NCBI GenBank assembly: GCA_029262275.1 | Contig: JAJCZS010000011.1 | Coordinates: forward strand, 62,001 to 126,000 | Origin: Deltaproteobacteria bacterium | GTDB taxonomy: Bacteria > Desulfobacterota_D > UBA1144 > Nemesobacterales > UBA2774 | Length of the DNA stretch: 64,000 nt | Direction: 5' to 3' | In this document: one piece after another, positions 35,285 to 44,717 of the stretch | Layout of the letters: every line of letters begins with the position of its first letter | How positions within the stretch are numbered: the first letter of the stretch is position 1 | Program-made: the position numbers and the translations under genes | The notes under the pieces: generated by a model | The model's database searches: none | What the model was told of the DNA's origin: nothing | Seen by the model: the letters and a program-made list of their open reading frames with translations, nothing else

Positions 35285-36043
35285 TTAATTTGGGAGCTGT
35301 AGAGCTTTTTTTAAACTTCCAAGCTCTTTATCCGTTAAATCTCTCCACTCACCTCTATTAAGATTACCTAATTTAAGGGGACCCACGGATATCCTGGAAA
35401 GCTGCTTTACGGGATGCATGAACTCTGCAAAAAACCTTTTAACAATATGATTTCTGCCTTCATGAAATGAAATTTCAAGGATGCTTGAAGTTTTATCTGA
35501 TTTTAGAACCTTTATAGAATCTGGCTTGGCATAACCGTCTTCAAGCATGGCTCCCTCTCCCATGCGCAAGGACTTTGCCCTGCCAATCTCACCTTTAACA
35601 ACAGCTCTATAAGTTTTTCTTAACTCAAAACTGGGATGAAGAACTCTATTTGCAAGCTCCCCATCATTTGTACAAACTAATAATCCGTCAACATCGTAAT
35701 CAAGCCTACCTACGGGATATACCCTCTCTGGTATTCCTGAAATTAATTCCTGTATGGTCTTTTTATCGTCCTGCCCTTCACCAAGAGCTGTGATATAGAG
35801 TTTTGGCTTATTTAACATTATATATCTATTTTGCTCGGGCTTGACGACAACTCCCCGGACCTGAACTACGTCATTCTCAGGGGAGATCGTGCAGCCAACA
35901 TTTTCTTCAACCTTACCGTTTATCTTTACTGCACCTCTTTTGATAAGCTCATCTGCATTTCTTCTAGATGAGACACCGCACATGGAGAGATACTTGTTTA
36001 TTCTTATTTTCAATGAGTGTTCCGTGTGCTTTCTACTAAGCAC
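35285..36043 (-). CDS. Pseudouridine synthase, RluB/RsuA family
   Basis: 252 residues. An S4 RNA-binding domain at the start (RINKYLSMCGVSSRRNADELI) is followed by the catalytic domain with VYPVGRLDYDVDGLLVCTNDGELANR, in which the Asp of GRLDYDVDGL is catalytic. Modifies rRNA (RluB-type 23S or RsuA-type 16S; not resolved). The longest frame starts at GTG 36043, without a clear Shine-Dalgarno; TTG 36013 is an alternative. Downstream of two exported-protein genes. Confidence 0.93.
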   Translation of the reverse strand: MLSRKHTEHSLKIRINKYLSMCGVSSRRNADELIKRGAVKINGKVEENVGCTISPENDVVQVRGVVVKPEQNRYIMLNKPKLYITALGEGQDDKKTIQELISGIPERVYPVGRLDYDVDGLLVCTNDGELANRVLHPSFELRKTYRAVVKGEIGRAKSLRMGEGAMLEDGYAKPDSIKVLKSDKTSSILEISFHEGRNHIVKRFFAEFMHPVKQLSRISVGPLKLGNLNRGEWRDLTDKELGSLKKALQLPN

Positions 36044-36073
36044 GTGTTTAAAATAGATTGGATTTTTAAAGAG

Positions 36074-36439
36074 TTATCTTGAAAAAAGAGCATCCCTTCT
36101 GGCCCAAAGGGTCACATCCTTTCCCCTAAGAGTAAATTTCACATACCCACTGCCTTTATCTTGTAAAAATGCTTTCTGATTACCCAACAACTTAATACAT
36201 TTTTTATCATCAGAAATGATCTGCTCTGCTATGTCGAGCTTGTCTTCACCAACAAACTGATAATATTTTTCTATATCAATCTTTTTATAACAGGCAGGAA
36301 AACCAGCTTCTGTGAAACACTCTTTGTGTAGGAAATCACACGCGGACTTCACTGCATGGGAGTTTTCAATTGGCATTAAAAACAAAACGAATAAGAAGGC
36401 TGAAATTGATAAACTGACAATAATCTTTGTAGATTTCAT
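36074..36439 (-). CDS. Exported protein of unknown function
   Basis: 121 residues with a signal peptide (MKSTKIIVSLSISAFLFVLF, probable cleavage after NSHA). The mature part has cysteines (CDFLHKEC, ACYKK, CIKLL) that could form disulfides, and ends in a basic strand. No family recognised. Lies between the DUF4412-like gene and rluB, same strand, 36 and 30 bp away. Confidence 0.65.
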   Translation of the reverse strand: MKSTKIIVSLSISAFLFVLFLMPIENSHAVKSACDFLHKECFTEAGFPACYKKIDIEKYYQFVGEDKLDIAEQIISDDKKCIKLLGNQKAFLQDKGSGYVKFTLRGKDVTLWARRDALFSR

Positions 36440-36475
36440 ATTTTGAAACTCCTTAGTTTTAATACAACGATTTAG

Positions 36476-37294
36476 CTATCTGAGTCCCATATCTTGTTTT
36501 TTATATCCTGCTGGTGGCTCAAGATCAGCTGCATTAACACTCGTTTTCTTGGATGATACAAGTTGTGATTTACTATCCACCGTTCCATCTTTATAATCAA
36601 TAGTTTGTACTGGGAACCCATTTAATTTTCTAAGCTGAGCAAACACATTGTTTTCAAACTGTAATTGTTTGCCCATAAACCCACTGCTTTTAGAAAAAGA
36701 CTTGGCCATCTGATCCATGAACTGGGCCATTTCCAACATAACGGTTTTCATCTCATCACCGCCTTCGATGCTGCTCCAGGGAGCTACGCAATGTTGACTG
36801 GTTTTTAGATCCCCTCTGTATACATCATAAAAAGTACAGCTGTAGGAATTCACCTTTGTTGATCCTGCTTTCTTTATAACAGGCTCTACAATTTCATTAT
36901 CTCCCATACCGGGCATCCTTCCCTTCATCATCTTCTCCATCATAGCCCTCTCTTCAGGAGTAGCATCCTTCATAGCCTCTTCAAACTGGGCCATTGCCTC
37001 TGACATAACACCTACTAGCTCTTTCATTGTAGCCTCATCCAAAACAACATAGGACTTATCCTGGTGACTAACCATAATCATCTCTTTTTTGTCACCCCTA
37101 TAGATCATAGCACCGTCTGATTTTTCGCCGTTTTCGTAGAATTCCATCTTAAAATTATTTCCTTTCACCATACCCTTGGTTTTATGGGTGGCCTCAGGAC
37201 TAATTTGTTTTTGATCCATCTCAAAGATAACGTCAGCAAAAGAACTGACTCCGAAACTTATAGTTAGAAGTAAAACTGAGACAATCTTGAACAT
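36476..37294 (-). CDS. DUF4412-like exported protein
   Basis: About 272 residues. I took ATG 37294 as the start because ggaggag sits 5 bp upstream and a signal peptide (MFKIVSVLLLTISFGVSSFA) begins there; the longer frame adds 17 charged residues. The mature part contains a Met-rich helical insert (EERAMMEKMMKGRMPGM) and strands like MIYRGDKKEMIMVSHQDKSYVVLDE that fit the DUF4412 pattern. Function unknown. First gene of a minus-strand run leading to rluB. Confidence 0.72.
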   Translation of the reverse strand: MFKIVSVLLLTISFGVSSFADVIFEMDQKQISPEATHKTKGMVKGNNFKMEFYENGEKSDGAMIYRGDKKEMIMVSHQDKSYVVLDEATMKELVGVMSEAMAQFEEAMKDATPEERAMMEKMMKGRMPGMGDNEIVEPVIKKAGSTKVNSYSCTFYDVYRGDLKTSQHCVAPWSSIEGGDEMKTVMLEMAQFMDQMAKSFSKSSGFMGKQLQFENNVFAQLRKLNGFPVQTIDYKDGTVDSKSQLVSSKKTSVNAADLEPPAGYKKQDMGLR

Positions 37295-37387
37295 AACTTC
37301 TCCTCCGCATCTTTTTTCATTAAGTCTAACATATAAATCAATCAAATCTGTACTGCTAAAATAGGTAAATTAGAGCTGTTTTGAACC

Positions 37388-37415
37388 TTGACAATTTTTA
37401 CATTCCACATAACAT
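37388..37415 (+). promoter_or_regulatory. Promoter of the nuoABCD operon
   Basis: Perfect -35 TTGACA (37388-37393) and, at 16 bp, TAACAT (37410-37415, 4 of 6). Transcription would begin about base 37422, at the GTG start of nuoA, and there is no Shine-Dalgarno, so the message may be leaderless. Confidence 0.45.
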
Positions 37416-37421
37416 AATGCT

Positions 37422-37778
37422 GTGCTTTACGACTATATTCCAATTCTACTAATACTAATATTCGCAATAGGGCTAGCCTGCATTATGCTAGGGCTTTCTT
37501 CACAGTTAGGCCCTAAAAGAAAGGCTAAGGGAAAGCTTGCGCCATATGAATCAGGAATGTCTGCTACTGGTGATACCAGAGGTAAGTTCTCTATAAAATA
37601 TTATCTGGTTGGCGCTCTATTTATACTTTTTGATGTCGAGGTAGTATTCCTTTTTGCTTGGGCTGTTGTGTTTAAAGATTTGGGAATGCTGGCTTTTATT
37701 GAAATTATAGTTTTTCTTATAGTAATTATGGCTGGATACTTTTATGTCGTTAAAAAAGGAGCATTAGATTGGGAGTAA
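37422..37778 (+). CDS. nuoA: NADH-quinone oxidoreductase subunit A
   Basis: 118 residues, three membrane helices, part of the proton-pumping complex I membrane arm. [30 protein letters not shown] is cut here into the family signature YESGM and [24 protein letters not shown] (as [15 protein letters not shown]) holds the conserved Asp and Glu. GTG start; no Shine-Dalgarno. Overlaps nuoB by 10 bp. Confidence 0.95.
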   Translation: MLYDYIPILLILIFAIGLACIMLGLSSQLGPKRKAKGKLAPYESGMSATGDTRGKFSIKYYLVGALFILFDVEVVFLFAWAVVFKDLGMLAFIEIIVFLIVIMAGYFYVVKKGALDWE

Positions 37779-38254
37779 ACGCAGATCCACTTCTCGGAGG
37801 AGAAGGTTTTTTAACAACAACAATCGAGACTTTAGCTAACTGGGGAAGAAAAAACAGCCTTTGGCCTATGCCCTTTGGTACGGCGTGCTGCGCAATTGAG
37901 ATGATGGGAGTTTTTGCCTCCAGATACGACCTTTCCCGATTTGGCGCTGAGGTTGCTAGATTCTCACCCCGCCAAGCAGATTTAATGATAGTGTCTGGAA
38001 CAATTACATACAAAATGGCCTCTGTTTGTAGAAGAATATATGATCAGATGCCTGAGCCTAAATGGGTTATAGCAATGGGCTCTTGCACATGCGGTGGCGG
38101 GCCTTTTGACAGTTATGCCGTTGTTCAGGGTATAGACGAGTTTCTACCGGTTGATGTTTATGTGGGTGGCTGTCCCCCAAGACCTGAAGCACTTATTGAT
38201 GCAGTAATGAAAATACAGAAAAAAATTGAGATGAAAGGGGCCCCTGTAGTATGA
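37769..38254 (+). CDS. nuoB: NADH-quinone oxidoreductase subunit B
   Basis: 161 residues, holds the N2 [4Fe-4S] cluster. Cysteine ligands appear in [22 protein letters not shown] and GGCPPRPE. Start TTG 37769 has aaaggagc upstream. Overlaps nuoA and, by 4 bp, nuoC: translational coupling. Confidence 0.96.
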   Translation: MGVNADPLLGGEGFLTTTIETLANWGRKNSLWPMPFGTACCAIEMMGVFASRYDLSRFGAEVARFSPRQADLMIVSGTITYKMASVCRRIYDQMPEPKWVIAMGSCTCGGGPFDSYAVVQGIDEFLPVDVYVGGCPPRPEALIDAVMKIQKKIEMKGAPVV

Positions 38255-38772
38255 GTTTTGATTTTGAACAGGCGGTCAGCTTACTGAAAACTGAGTTTCC
38301 GCAGGATATCCTAGATACAAAAGAATACAGAGGTGAAACCACTGTTTTTGTTAACAGTGAGAAAATTGCAAGTATCTGCGGCTACCTAAAAAACAATTTG
38401 GATTTCACTTTCTTAGCCGATTTAACTGCAGTAGATTATCTGGAAATAAAATCCCCTCGCTACGAAGTTGTCTACCATGTACATAGATTTGGAGTGGATT
38501 GTGAGGAAAATATTAGAATACGTCTCAAAGCCAAAATTAGCGACAAAGAACCCACTATCGATTCAGTTGTATCTATTTGGGCCACTGCCGATTGGTTAGA
38601 GAGAGAAATATACGATATGTTTGGAATTGAATTTGCAGGGCATCCTGATCTTAGAAGAATCCTAATGCCTGAAGACTATGGTCCCTTCCCACTTAGAAAA
38701 GACTTTGACGTAAGGAACCGCGAGGCATCTAAAGAGTCCTTTGAAAAAGCTCTTGAGGAAGACACAGACTGA
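38251..38772 (+). CDS. nuoC: NADH-quinone oxidoreductase subunit C
   Basis: 173 residues, the 30-kDa subunit. The signature [22 protein letters not shown] is split here as [18 protein letters not shown], followed by [11 protein letters not shown]. Separate from nuoD (not a NuoCD fusion as in E. coli). Shares one base with nuoD. Confidence 0.95.
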   Translation: MSFDFEQAVSLLKTEFPQDILDTKEYRGETTVFVNSEKIASICGYLKNNLDFTFLADLTAVDYLEIKSPRYEVVYHVHRFGVDCEENIRIRLKAKISDKEPTIDSVVSIWATADWLEREIYDMFGIEFAGHPDLRRILMPEDYGPFPLRKDFDVRNREASKESFEKALEEDTD

Positions 38773-40001
38773 TGGAAAGAGTTGAATTCGTAAGTGAAGA
38801 ACAAGTAGTAATCAACGAAGACGGCACACGCACTGAGACCATGATGCTCAACATGGGCCCTCAACACCCTGCTACCCACGGAGTACTTAGAATAGTGCTT
38901 CATCTAGACGGTGAGATGGTTGTAAAAGCTGTACCCCATATTGGCTATCTCCACAGAGGTATCGAGAAGCTATGTGAACATATTACTTATCAGCAGTGTC
39001 TCCCTTATACAGACAGGATGGATTATATTGCCTCAATCTGCAATAACATAGGCTACATACTAGCATGTGAAAAACTCCTTGGTATTGAAGACGAGATACC
39101 AGAGAGGGCTAAAGTAGCAGAAGTAATACTATTTGAGCTTGGAAGAATTGAGTCGCACTTAGTTGGAATTGGAACAAACGCTCTTGATCTGGGTGCTATG
39201 AGCGCATTTCTTTACTGCTTTAAAGAAAGAGAGAGAATATACGACATATTAGAGACTGTTTGCGGCGCTAGACTCACCACATCTTACCCAAGAGTTGGCG
39301 GTCTTCCGCTTGATTTACCAGAGAACTTTGAGGAAGTGGTTAGAAATTTTCTAAAAATATTCCCTAAGACATTACATGAAGTTGAGAGTCTTCTTACCAG
39401 AAACAAAATATGGATAGAGAGGACAAAGGGAGTTGCCGTGATAAGTGCAGAGGACGCAGTCAATCTTGGACTTACTGGTCCAGCGCTTAGAGGAAGCGGC
39501 GTGCCTTATGATGTAAGAAAGGCTACACCTTATTTAGGATATGAAAATTATGATTTTGAGGTCCCTGTTACATCAGAGGGAGATGCATATTCAAGATATC
39601 TTTGCAGAGTGGAAGAGATGCACCAGAGCCTTAAGATCATACATCAAGCACTAGACAATTTGCCCGATGGGCCATTTATCGCGGACTTGCCTGATATTGT
39701 TCTCCCTGAGAAAGAGCTAACCTATACTAAAATGGAATCCTTGATCAGACATTTTGTAATTGTATATGAAGGATTTAAGCCGCCCGCTGGGGAAATACAG
39801 CACGCTGTAGAGAACCCAAAAGGAGAACTCTCATATTATCTGATAAGCGATGGCTCAGGTAAACCATACAGAATGCGCGTCAGAGGTCCTTCATTTGTTA
39901 ACATGCAAGCTCTCTCCAAAATGGTAGAAGGTGCTCTCGTAGCTGATGTGATTGCTGCCATTGGAAGCCTGGATATTGTACTTGGTGAGATAGACCGCTA
40001 A
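38772..40001 (+). CDS. nuoD: NADH-quinone oxidoreductase subunit D
   Basis: 409 residues, the 49-kDa subunit forming part of the quinone site. MGPQHPATHGVLRIVLHLDGE, IGYLHRGIEKLCE, YTDRMDYI and the C-terminal GSLDIVLGEIDR are diagnostic. The operon stops here; nuoE to nuoM are not in the window, and nuoN is about 3 kb downstream on the other strand. Confidence 0.96.
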   Translation: MERVEFVSEEQVVINEDGTRTETMMLNMGPQHPATHGVLRIVLHLDGEMVVKAVPHIGYLHRGIEKLCEHITYQQCLPYTDRMDYIASICNNIGYILACEKLLGIEDEIPERAKVAEVILFELGRIESHLVGIGTNALDLGAMSAFLYCFKERERIYDILETVCGARLTTSYPRVGGLPLDLPENFEEVVRNFLKIFPKTLHEVESLLTRNKIWIERTKGVAVISAEDAVNLGLTGPALRGSGVPYDVRKATPYLGYENYDFEVPVTSEGDAYSRYLCRVEEMHQSLKIIHQALDNLPDGPFIADLPDIVLPEKELTYTKMESLIRHFVIVYEGFKPPAGEIQHAVENPKGELSYYLISDGSGKPYRMRVRGPSFVNMQALSKMVEGALVADVIAAIGSLDIVLGEIDR

Positions 40002-40037
40002 TCCTGTTTTAATCCTAAAGAAATAAATTAGTCAGTG

Positions 40038-40700
40038 CTATTGGAAAGATGGAGGTTTTACAACTTCAGCACCGTCTGGGGTTTTAAAGTCAAAAAGCGC
40101 ATCCGATACTCCGCCATTAGTTTTTATATCTGCCATTTTCACAGTGGTTAAATTGCCAAACGGATCGTAGAGATAAATTGTGTTTACCATCATATCTTTT
40201 TTGTCCACAGATATAGTCACTTTATTATATTCTTCATCACCCTTAGGGACGAGATCCACCAAATAACTCCCGTTTGGTTCTATATCCCCAGGTTTTGAAA
40301 AGCTGGCGTCAAATAGATCTTGCAGATTAACCAAGCCCGAGAGAAGGGTCGTGGTAGACTGTGTCTCAGATACCTGAGCAAGAGGAGTTTCTATAACTTG
40401 CTTCTCATCGTCATCGTAAAACCAAAGAGTTTTTCCGTCAGAAACAATTTGGTCTTTATTAGGAGCGTTGTAATTCCATCTCATTTTCCCAGGTTTTTTA
40501 AACCAGACCTCGCCATCAGCTTTTTGAACTTTGTCTAGTGCTTTTACTTCTGATTCCTGAGTAAATGAAGCATGGAAGTTGTTGATCTGCTCATATTTTT
40601 TTTGAACTCCATTTAATACTGTGTCCAAATCTTCTTCAGCATGAACTTCAAAGGATAGTACAAATAATAGAACAAATATGGTTAATACCTTTTTAATCAT
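40038..40700 (-). CDS. lolA: Outer-membrane lipoprotein carrier LolA
   Basis: 220 residues with a signal peptide (KVLTIFVLLFVLSFEVHA). Periplasmic chaperone moving lipoproteins from the inner to the outer membrane. NNFHASFTQESEV, GEVWFKKPGKMRWNYN and the SDGKTLWFYDDDEKQV segment are typical. Its presence implies a Lol system and outer membrane. Overlaps ftsK by one base, as in many bacteria with ftsK-lolA order. Confidence 0.94.
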   Translation of the reverse strand: MIKKVLTIFVLLFVLSFEVHAEEDLDTVLNGVQKKYEQINNFHASFTQESEVKALDKVQKADGEVWFKKPGKMRWNYNAPNKDQIVSDGKTLWFYDDDEKQVIETPLAQVSETQSTTTLLSGLVNLQDLFDASFSKPGDIEPNGSYLVDLVPKGDEEYNKVTISVDKKDMMVNTIYLYDPFGNLTTVKMADIKTNGGVSDALFDFKTPDGAEVVKPPSFQ

Positions 40701-43009
40701 TATTGCCTCTCTTCAACCTGACTTGGATCTATAAAAACTTCCCTTGGTTTCCCCGCTACTTCCTGAGGTCCGACTACACCTTCTTTCTCCATGATCTCAA
40801 CTATGCGTGCTGCTCGGTTATAGCCAATCTTAAGCTTCCTCTGAAGCATCGATATCGATGCCTGACCTGTCTCTGCAATAGTTCTAAGAGCCAGTTGATA
40901 GAGCTCGTCCTTTTCATCATCAAGATCAGAGTCTCCGTCCTGTTCTTCTACAAATGTTATTTCTTCGTTATAGTGCGGCTGCCCCTGAGATTTTATGTAC
41001 TCAGTTATTCCTTCTCTTTCTTCATCAGATATAAGCGCACCCTGAATCCTCAGAAGGTTTGAAGTCCCCGGCTCTAAAAAGAGCATATCTCCTTTTCCAA
41101 GAAGCCGCTCTGCTCCACCTGCATCCAAAATTATTCTTGAATCAATTTTGGAAAAAACTAAAAAGGAAATCCTAGCCGGGAAATTAGCCTTAATAAGTCC
41201 TGCAACCACATCTGCAGAAGGACGTTGGGTTGCGACTATTAGGTGAATACCCGCAGCACGCGCTTTTTGAGAAAGCCTGGTTATAGACTCTTTTATTTCA
41301 TTTCCAGTAACCATCATAAGATCGGCAAGCTCATCAAGAACTACTACAATATATGGTAAGAATTTCTCCCATTTATCCTCAGTATTCTGCTTCATTATTT
41401 GTTTATTGTAACTCTCAATATCTCTAACACCCTCTTCAGAGAGAGTCCTGTATCTGTTATCCATCTCATGTACAGCCCACCTTAGAGCTGCAGCCGCTTT
41501 TTTAGGCTCAGTTACTACAGGATGGAGGAGATGTGGTATATCTTCATATACGGAAAGCTCGAGCATCTTAGGGTCAATCATAATAAATTTGAGCTCATGA
41601 GGGCTTGCCTTATAAAGCATGCTCGTGATTATAGCGTTTAATAAAACACTTTTACCTGACCCCGTGGTTCCGGCGATCATAAGATGAGGCGCCTTTCTTA
41701 AATCCATATAAAAAGGAAGCCCTGCAATGTCTTTACCTAATGCTAGGGTCAAGAAGGATTCGCTTTTTGAAAACTCCGGATCCTCCAGCATTTCTCTTAA
41801 ACCTACTAGTTCTCGTTTTGCGTTGGGAACTTCTATGCCAATAACATCTTTCCCAGGAATAGGTGCAATTATTCTAATGCTAACAGCGCTTAATCCCATA
41901 GCAAGGTCATTTTCTAAGGATGCTATTTTATTAATTTTGATACCCGGGGCTGGTTTATATTCAAACATGGTAATTACAGGACCTGGTCTGATTTCAGTAA
42001 CTTTCCCTTTTACGCCAAAATCTTCCAACTTCTCCTCTATCAATTTGGCTTTCTCAAACACTGCATTTTTATCTACCTGTATATTTGTTTCTAATTTTGG
42101 GTCTAGCAAATCAGTAGATGGAATAACATAATCATCATGCAAAGCTTTTTTCTTAGGAAAAAATTCCTGAAGCCCATCAAGTTTCGGGGTTTCTACTACA
42201 ATTTGAGGGTGGTCGTCATCTGATAGAACATTCGTTGGAGTCTCTTGAGTTACTATTTCGTCTTCTAAATTTATAACCTCTTCATTAAGAATATCGTCCA
42301 CTGGACTCTGTTTACCGTTTAACGCCATAGACCCATTTTCATCAGCTATTATAGGACCTTCAGCCGGAGATTCCGCTTTGCGTTTAGAATAGGACTCTTT
42401 TAGACTAGAAAAGGTCTCTTTGCCTTTGAGTGCCAAGAACTTTGATCCCGCATATACATTTTCAAAAATATACATTGACCATTTTACCGTAACGTTAATT
42501 AGTTCTGTTAAAGAAAGACTCGATATTATTATTAAACTCAATAAAAACAATATAGTTACAATTAAATAAGAACCTACGGTGCCGGCAATACCGTCCCTAA
42601 GCATTGTAGCAAATGAGCTCCCTATCCATCCACCGGCCGGATTGTAGCCCAAAAAGTCCGTTTCAACAAAAGCTAGACCAAGAAAAGTCATTATTGCAAG
42701 GAGAAAAATAAAGGAAGATATGGCTTTTCTATATAGACCAGATCCGGCTCTATTCATAAAAACCACGATTGAGGAATAAAACAATACGATTGGAACTACA
42801 AAAGCACATACCCCAAAGGCTTGGCCCAGTATCTGGGCTATAAAATCACCTATTTGCCCCATAGCACCTTGAACATCCTGATCAGTGCCCGAGCTGTAAA
42901 ATATTAGGCTGAGTGCGGAAAATATCCCTAGAGAGAATAAAAATGCTGCAATTAGCTCTCTTGTAAGATTATCTGAGGAATTTTTTTTAGAACTGCTTCT
43001 TCTTGCCAT
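40700..43009 (-). CDS. ftsK: DNA translocase FtsK/SpoIIIE
   Basis: 769 residues. About four N-terminal membrane helices (residues 15-190), a charged linker, then the motor domain with Walker A GTTGSGKS (near residue 450), IVVVLDELADLMM (Walker B) and QRPSADVVAGLIKANFPARI. The last about 65 residues form the winged-helix gamma domain (ASISMLQRKLKIGYNRAARIVE) that reads KOPS sites. Linker is short compared with E. coli. Clears DNA from the division site. Confidence 0.96.
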   Translation of the reverse strand: MARRSSSKKNSSDNLTRELIAAFLFSLGIFSALSLIFYSSGTDQDVQGAMGQIGDFIAQILGQAFGVCAFVVPIVLFYSSIVVFMNRAGSGLYRKAISSFIFLLAIMTFLGLAFVETDFLGYNPAGGWIGSSFATMLRDGIAGTVGSYLIVTILFLLSLIIISSLSLTELINVTVKWSMYIFENVYAGSKFLALKGKETFSSLKESYSKRKAESPAEGPIIADENGSMALNGKQSPVDDILNEEVINLEDEIVTQETPTNVLSDDDHPQIVVETPKLDGLQEFFPKKKALHDDYVIPSTDLLDPKLETNIQVDKNAVFEKAKLIEEKLEDFGVKGKVTEIRPGPVITMFEYKPAPGIKINKIASLENDLAMGLSAVSIRIIAPIPGKDVIGIEVPNAKRELVGLREMLEDPEFSKSESFLTLALGKDIAGLPFYMDLRKAPHLMIAGTTGSGKSVLLNAIITSMLYKASPHELKFIMIDPKMLELSVYEDIPHLLHPVVTEPKKAAAALRWAVHEMDNRYRTLSEEGVRDIESYNKQIMKQNTEDKWEKFLPYIVVVLDELADLMMVTGNEIKESITRLSQKARAAGIHLIVATQRPSADVVAGLIKANFPARISFLVFSKIDSRIILDAGGAERLLGKGDMLFLEPGTSNLLRIQGALISDEEREGITEYIKSQGQPHYNEEITFVEEQDGDSDLDDEKDELYQLALRTIAETGQASISMLQRKLKIGYNRAARIVEIMEKEGVVGPQEVAGKPREVFIDPSQVEERQ

Positions 43010-43113
43010 GGATTGTTAAAGTTAATTATACAATACTTCGCTTAAGTATTCAAAATTGTTAGTTTTACTTTATAGATATACAAATGATATAAGTGGTCTT
43101 TAAAATTGAAGAT

Positions 43114-44577
43114 TTACCCGCCCTTAAAAGCAACTAAGACTGATCCGGCAGCTTCTAGAGCAAGACTCCAGGAATCGAAGGGAAATATTCCTAAAAATAG
43201 AGTCCCTATACAAAGAACTACAAGCACTATTGATGATGCAATCTTAAATGAAGGGAAAGTAGCTGTATCTTCCTTCATAAAGGCGTAAACAAGAACCCGC
43301 AAGTAATAGTAAGCTGAAATGACGCTGGCTAGAATACCTATTATGGCAAGCCAGTAGAAATCAGCCTGAACTGCGGATAGGAAAATCCTATATTTTGCAA
43401 AAAAGCCTATAGTGGGAGGTATTCCAGCAAGTGAAAACATAAAAACCCCTAGTGCAACGGCAATATAAGGTCTTTTCTTCCAAAGCCCTGAAATATCTTC
43501 AAATGTCTCACATTCCTTACCATCTCTTGAGAGGTAAGTTAAAACCCCGAATGCACCCAAATTCATCAGCATATATGCAAAAAGGTAATAAATCACACTA
43601 CTTACAGCAAGTTTATCTCCGCCATATGCCGCAACTATACCTATCAAAGCGTAACCTGCGTGAGCAATACTCGAGTAAGCAAGCATTCGCTTTATACTTT
43701 TTTGAGCTATCGCAGCTATATTACCAACTAACATTGTAAATACAGCTATAATCCATAGCACAGGCATAATGCTCAGTTGGATCTCATTAAACCCTTCGAA
43801 TATCACTCTTAGCAATATGGCAAAGGCTGCTGCCTTTACTCCCACCGACATAAAAGCTGTAACCGGCATTGGAGCTCCCTCATAAACATCCGGCACCCAC
43901 TGGTGAAGTGGGAAAGCACCTATTTTAAATATAAACCCAACAAGCACGAGTGCGCCACCTGCTAAAAATAGGGGGTTTGAGGGATCAAATTTACTTACAA
44001 TCTCTTGTAGGTATACCGAACCTGATGCCCCGTAGAGAAGTGCTATTCCATAGAGTAGTATGGCTGATGAGAATCCGCCCAGGATCAAATACTTAATTCC
44101 GGCTTCCGTTGATCTAACAGACTTTCTATTGAATGCAGAGAGTATGTATACCGAGATCGACATTATTTCAAACCCAAGGAAAAGTGACATAAACTCTTTT
44201 GAAGAGCTCAGAATCATCATGCCAGAAGTTGAAAAGAGTATAAGTGCATAGAACTCATTTGAGTATGTATCTATATTTTTTAAATAGTCTCTAGAGAGAA
44301 TAATTGCCAGAAAAGCACCTATTAGAAAAATAAGGTTAAAATATGCAGCAAACTGATCTAAGGAAAGAGCTCCTGAAAAAGCAGTCTGCGCTACGCCAAA
44401 TCTTTCTAAGTTGAGAATAAAACCTACCGCTAAACCTAAAAGAGCAATACCAAATAGATTGTTTTTAGAAGGGCCTTTTAAGATTGGATCAAGCACTATT
44501 ATTATAAGGCCTGCAACTATTAGTGAAATTTCCGGCCCTATCAGAAGAGTACTTTTAAAAACTTCGCTTAAATCCAT
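43114..44577 (-). CDS. nuoN: NADH-quinone oxidoreductase subunit N
   Basis: 487 residues, about 14 membrane helices, an antiporter-like pumping subunit of complex I. Family stretches include GFEIMSISVYILSAF, FKIGAFPLHQWVPDVYEGAPMPVT (split into FKIGAFPLHQW and PDVYEGAPMPVTAFM), and KRMLAYSSIAHAGY. On the opposite strand to nuoABCD, with ftsK downstream. This means the complex I genes are dispersed in this genome. Confidence 0.94.
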   Translation of the reverse strand: MDLSEVFKSTLLIGPEISLIVAGLIIIVLDPILKGPSKNNLFGIALLGLAVGFILNLERFGVAQTAFSGALSLDQFAAYFNLIFLIGAFLAIILSRDYLKNIDTYSNEFYALILFSTSGMMILSSSKEFMSLFLGFEIMSISVYILSAFNRKSVRSTEAGIKYLILGGFSSAILLYGIALLYGASGSVYLQEIVSKFDPSNPLFLAGGALVLVGFIFKIGAFPLHQWVPDVYEGAPMPVTAFMSVGVKAAAFAILLRVIFEGFNEIQLSIMPVLWIIAVFTMLVGNIAAIAQKSIKRMLAYSSIAHAGYALIGIVAAYGGDKLAVSSVIYYLFAYMLMNLGAFGVLTYLSRDGKECETFEDISGLWKKRPYIAVALGVFMFSLAGIPPTIGFFAKYRIFLSAVQADFYWLAIIGILASVISAYYYLRVLVYAFMKEDTATFPSFKIASSIVLVVLCIGTLFLGIFPFDSWSLALEAAGSVLVAFKGG

Positions 44578-44717
44578 CTATATTCCTCGAAATTATTAGT
44601 ATTAGAGAGTGAAAAAGCTATTTTGAGTAGTTTAGTATGTTGGAGGTACAAGGTGTTGTCAAGTTCACAGCAAGCTGTGTATTTCTATTACTCTTTATTA
44701 TTGAATTATAGCACTTT

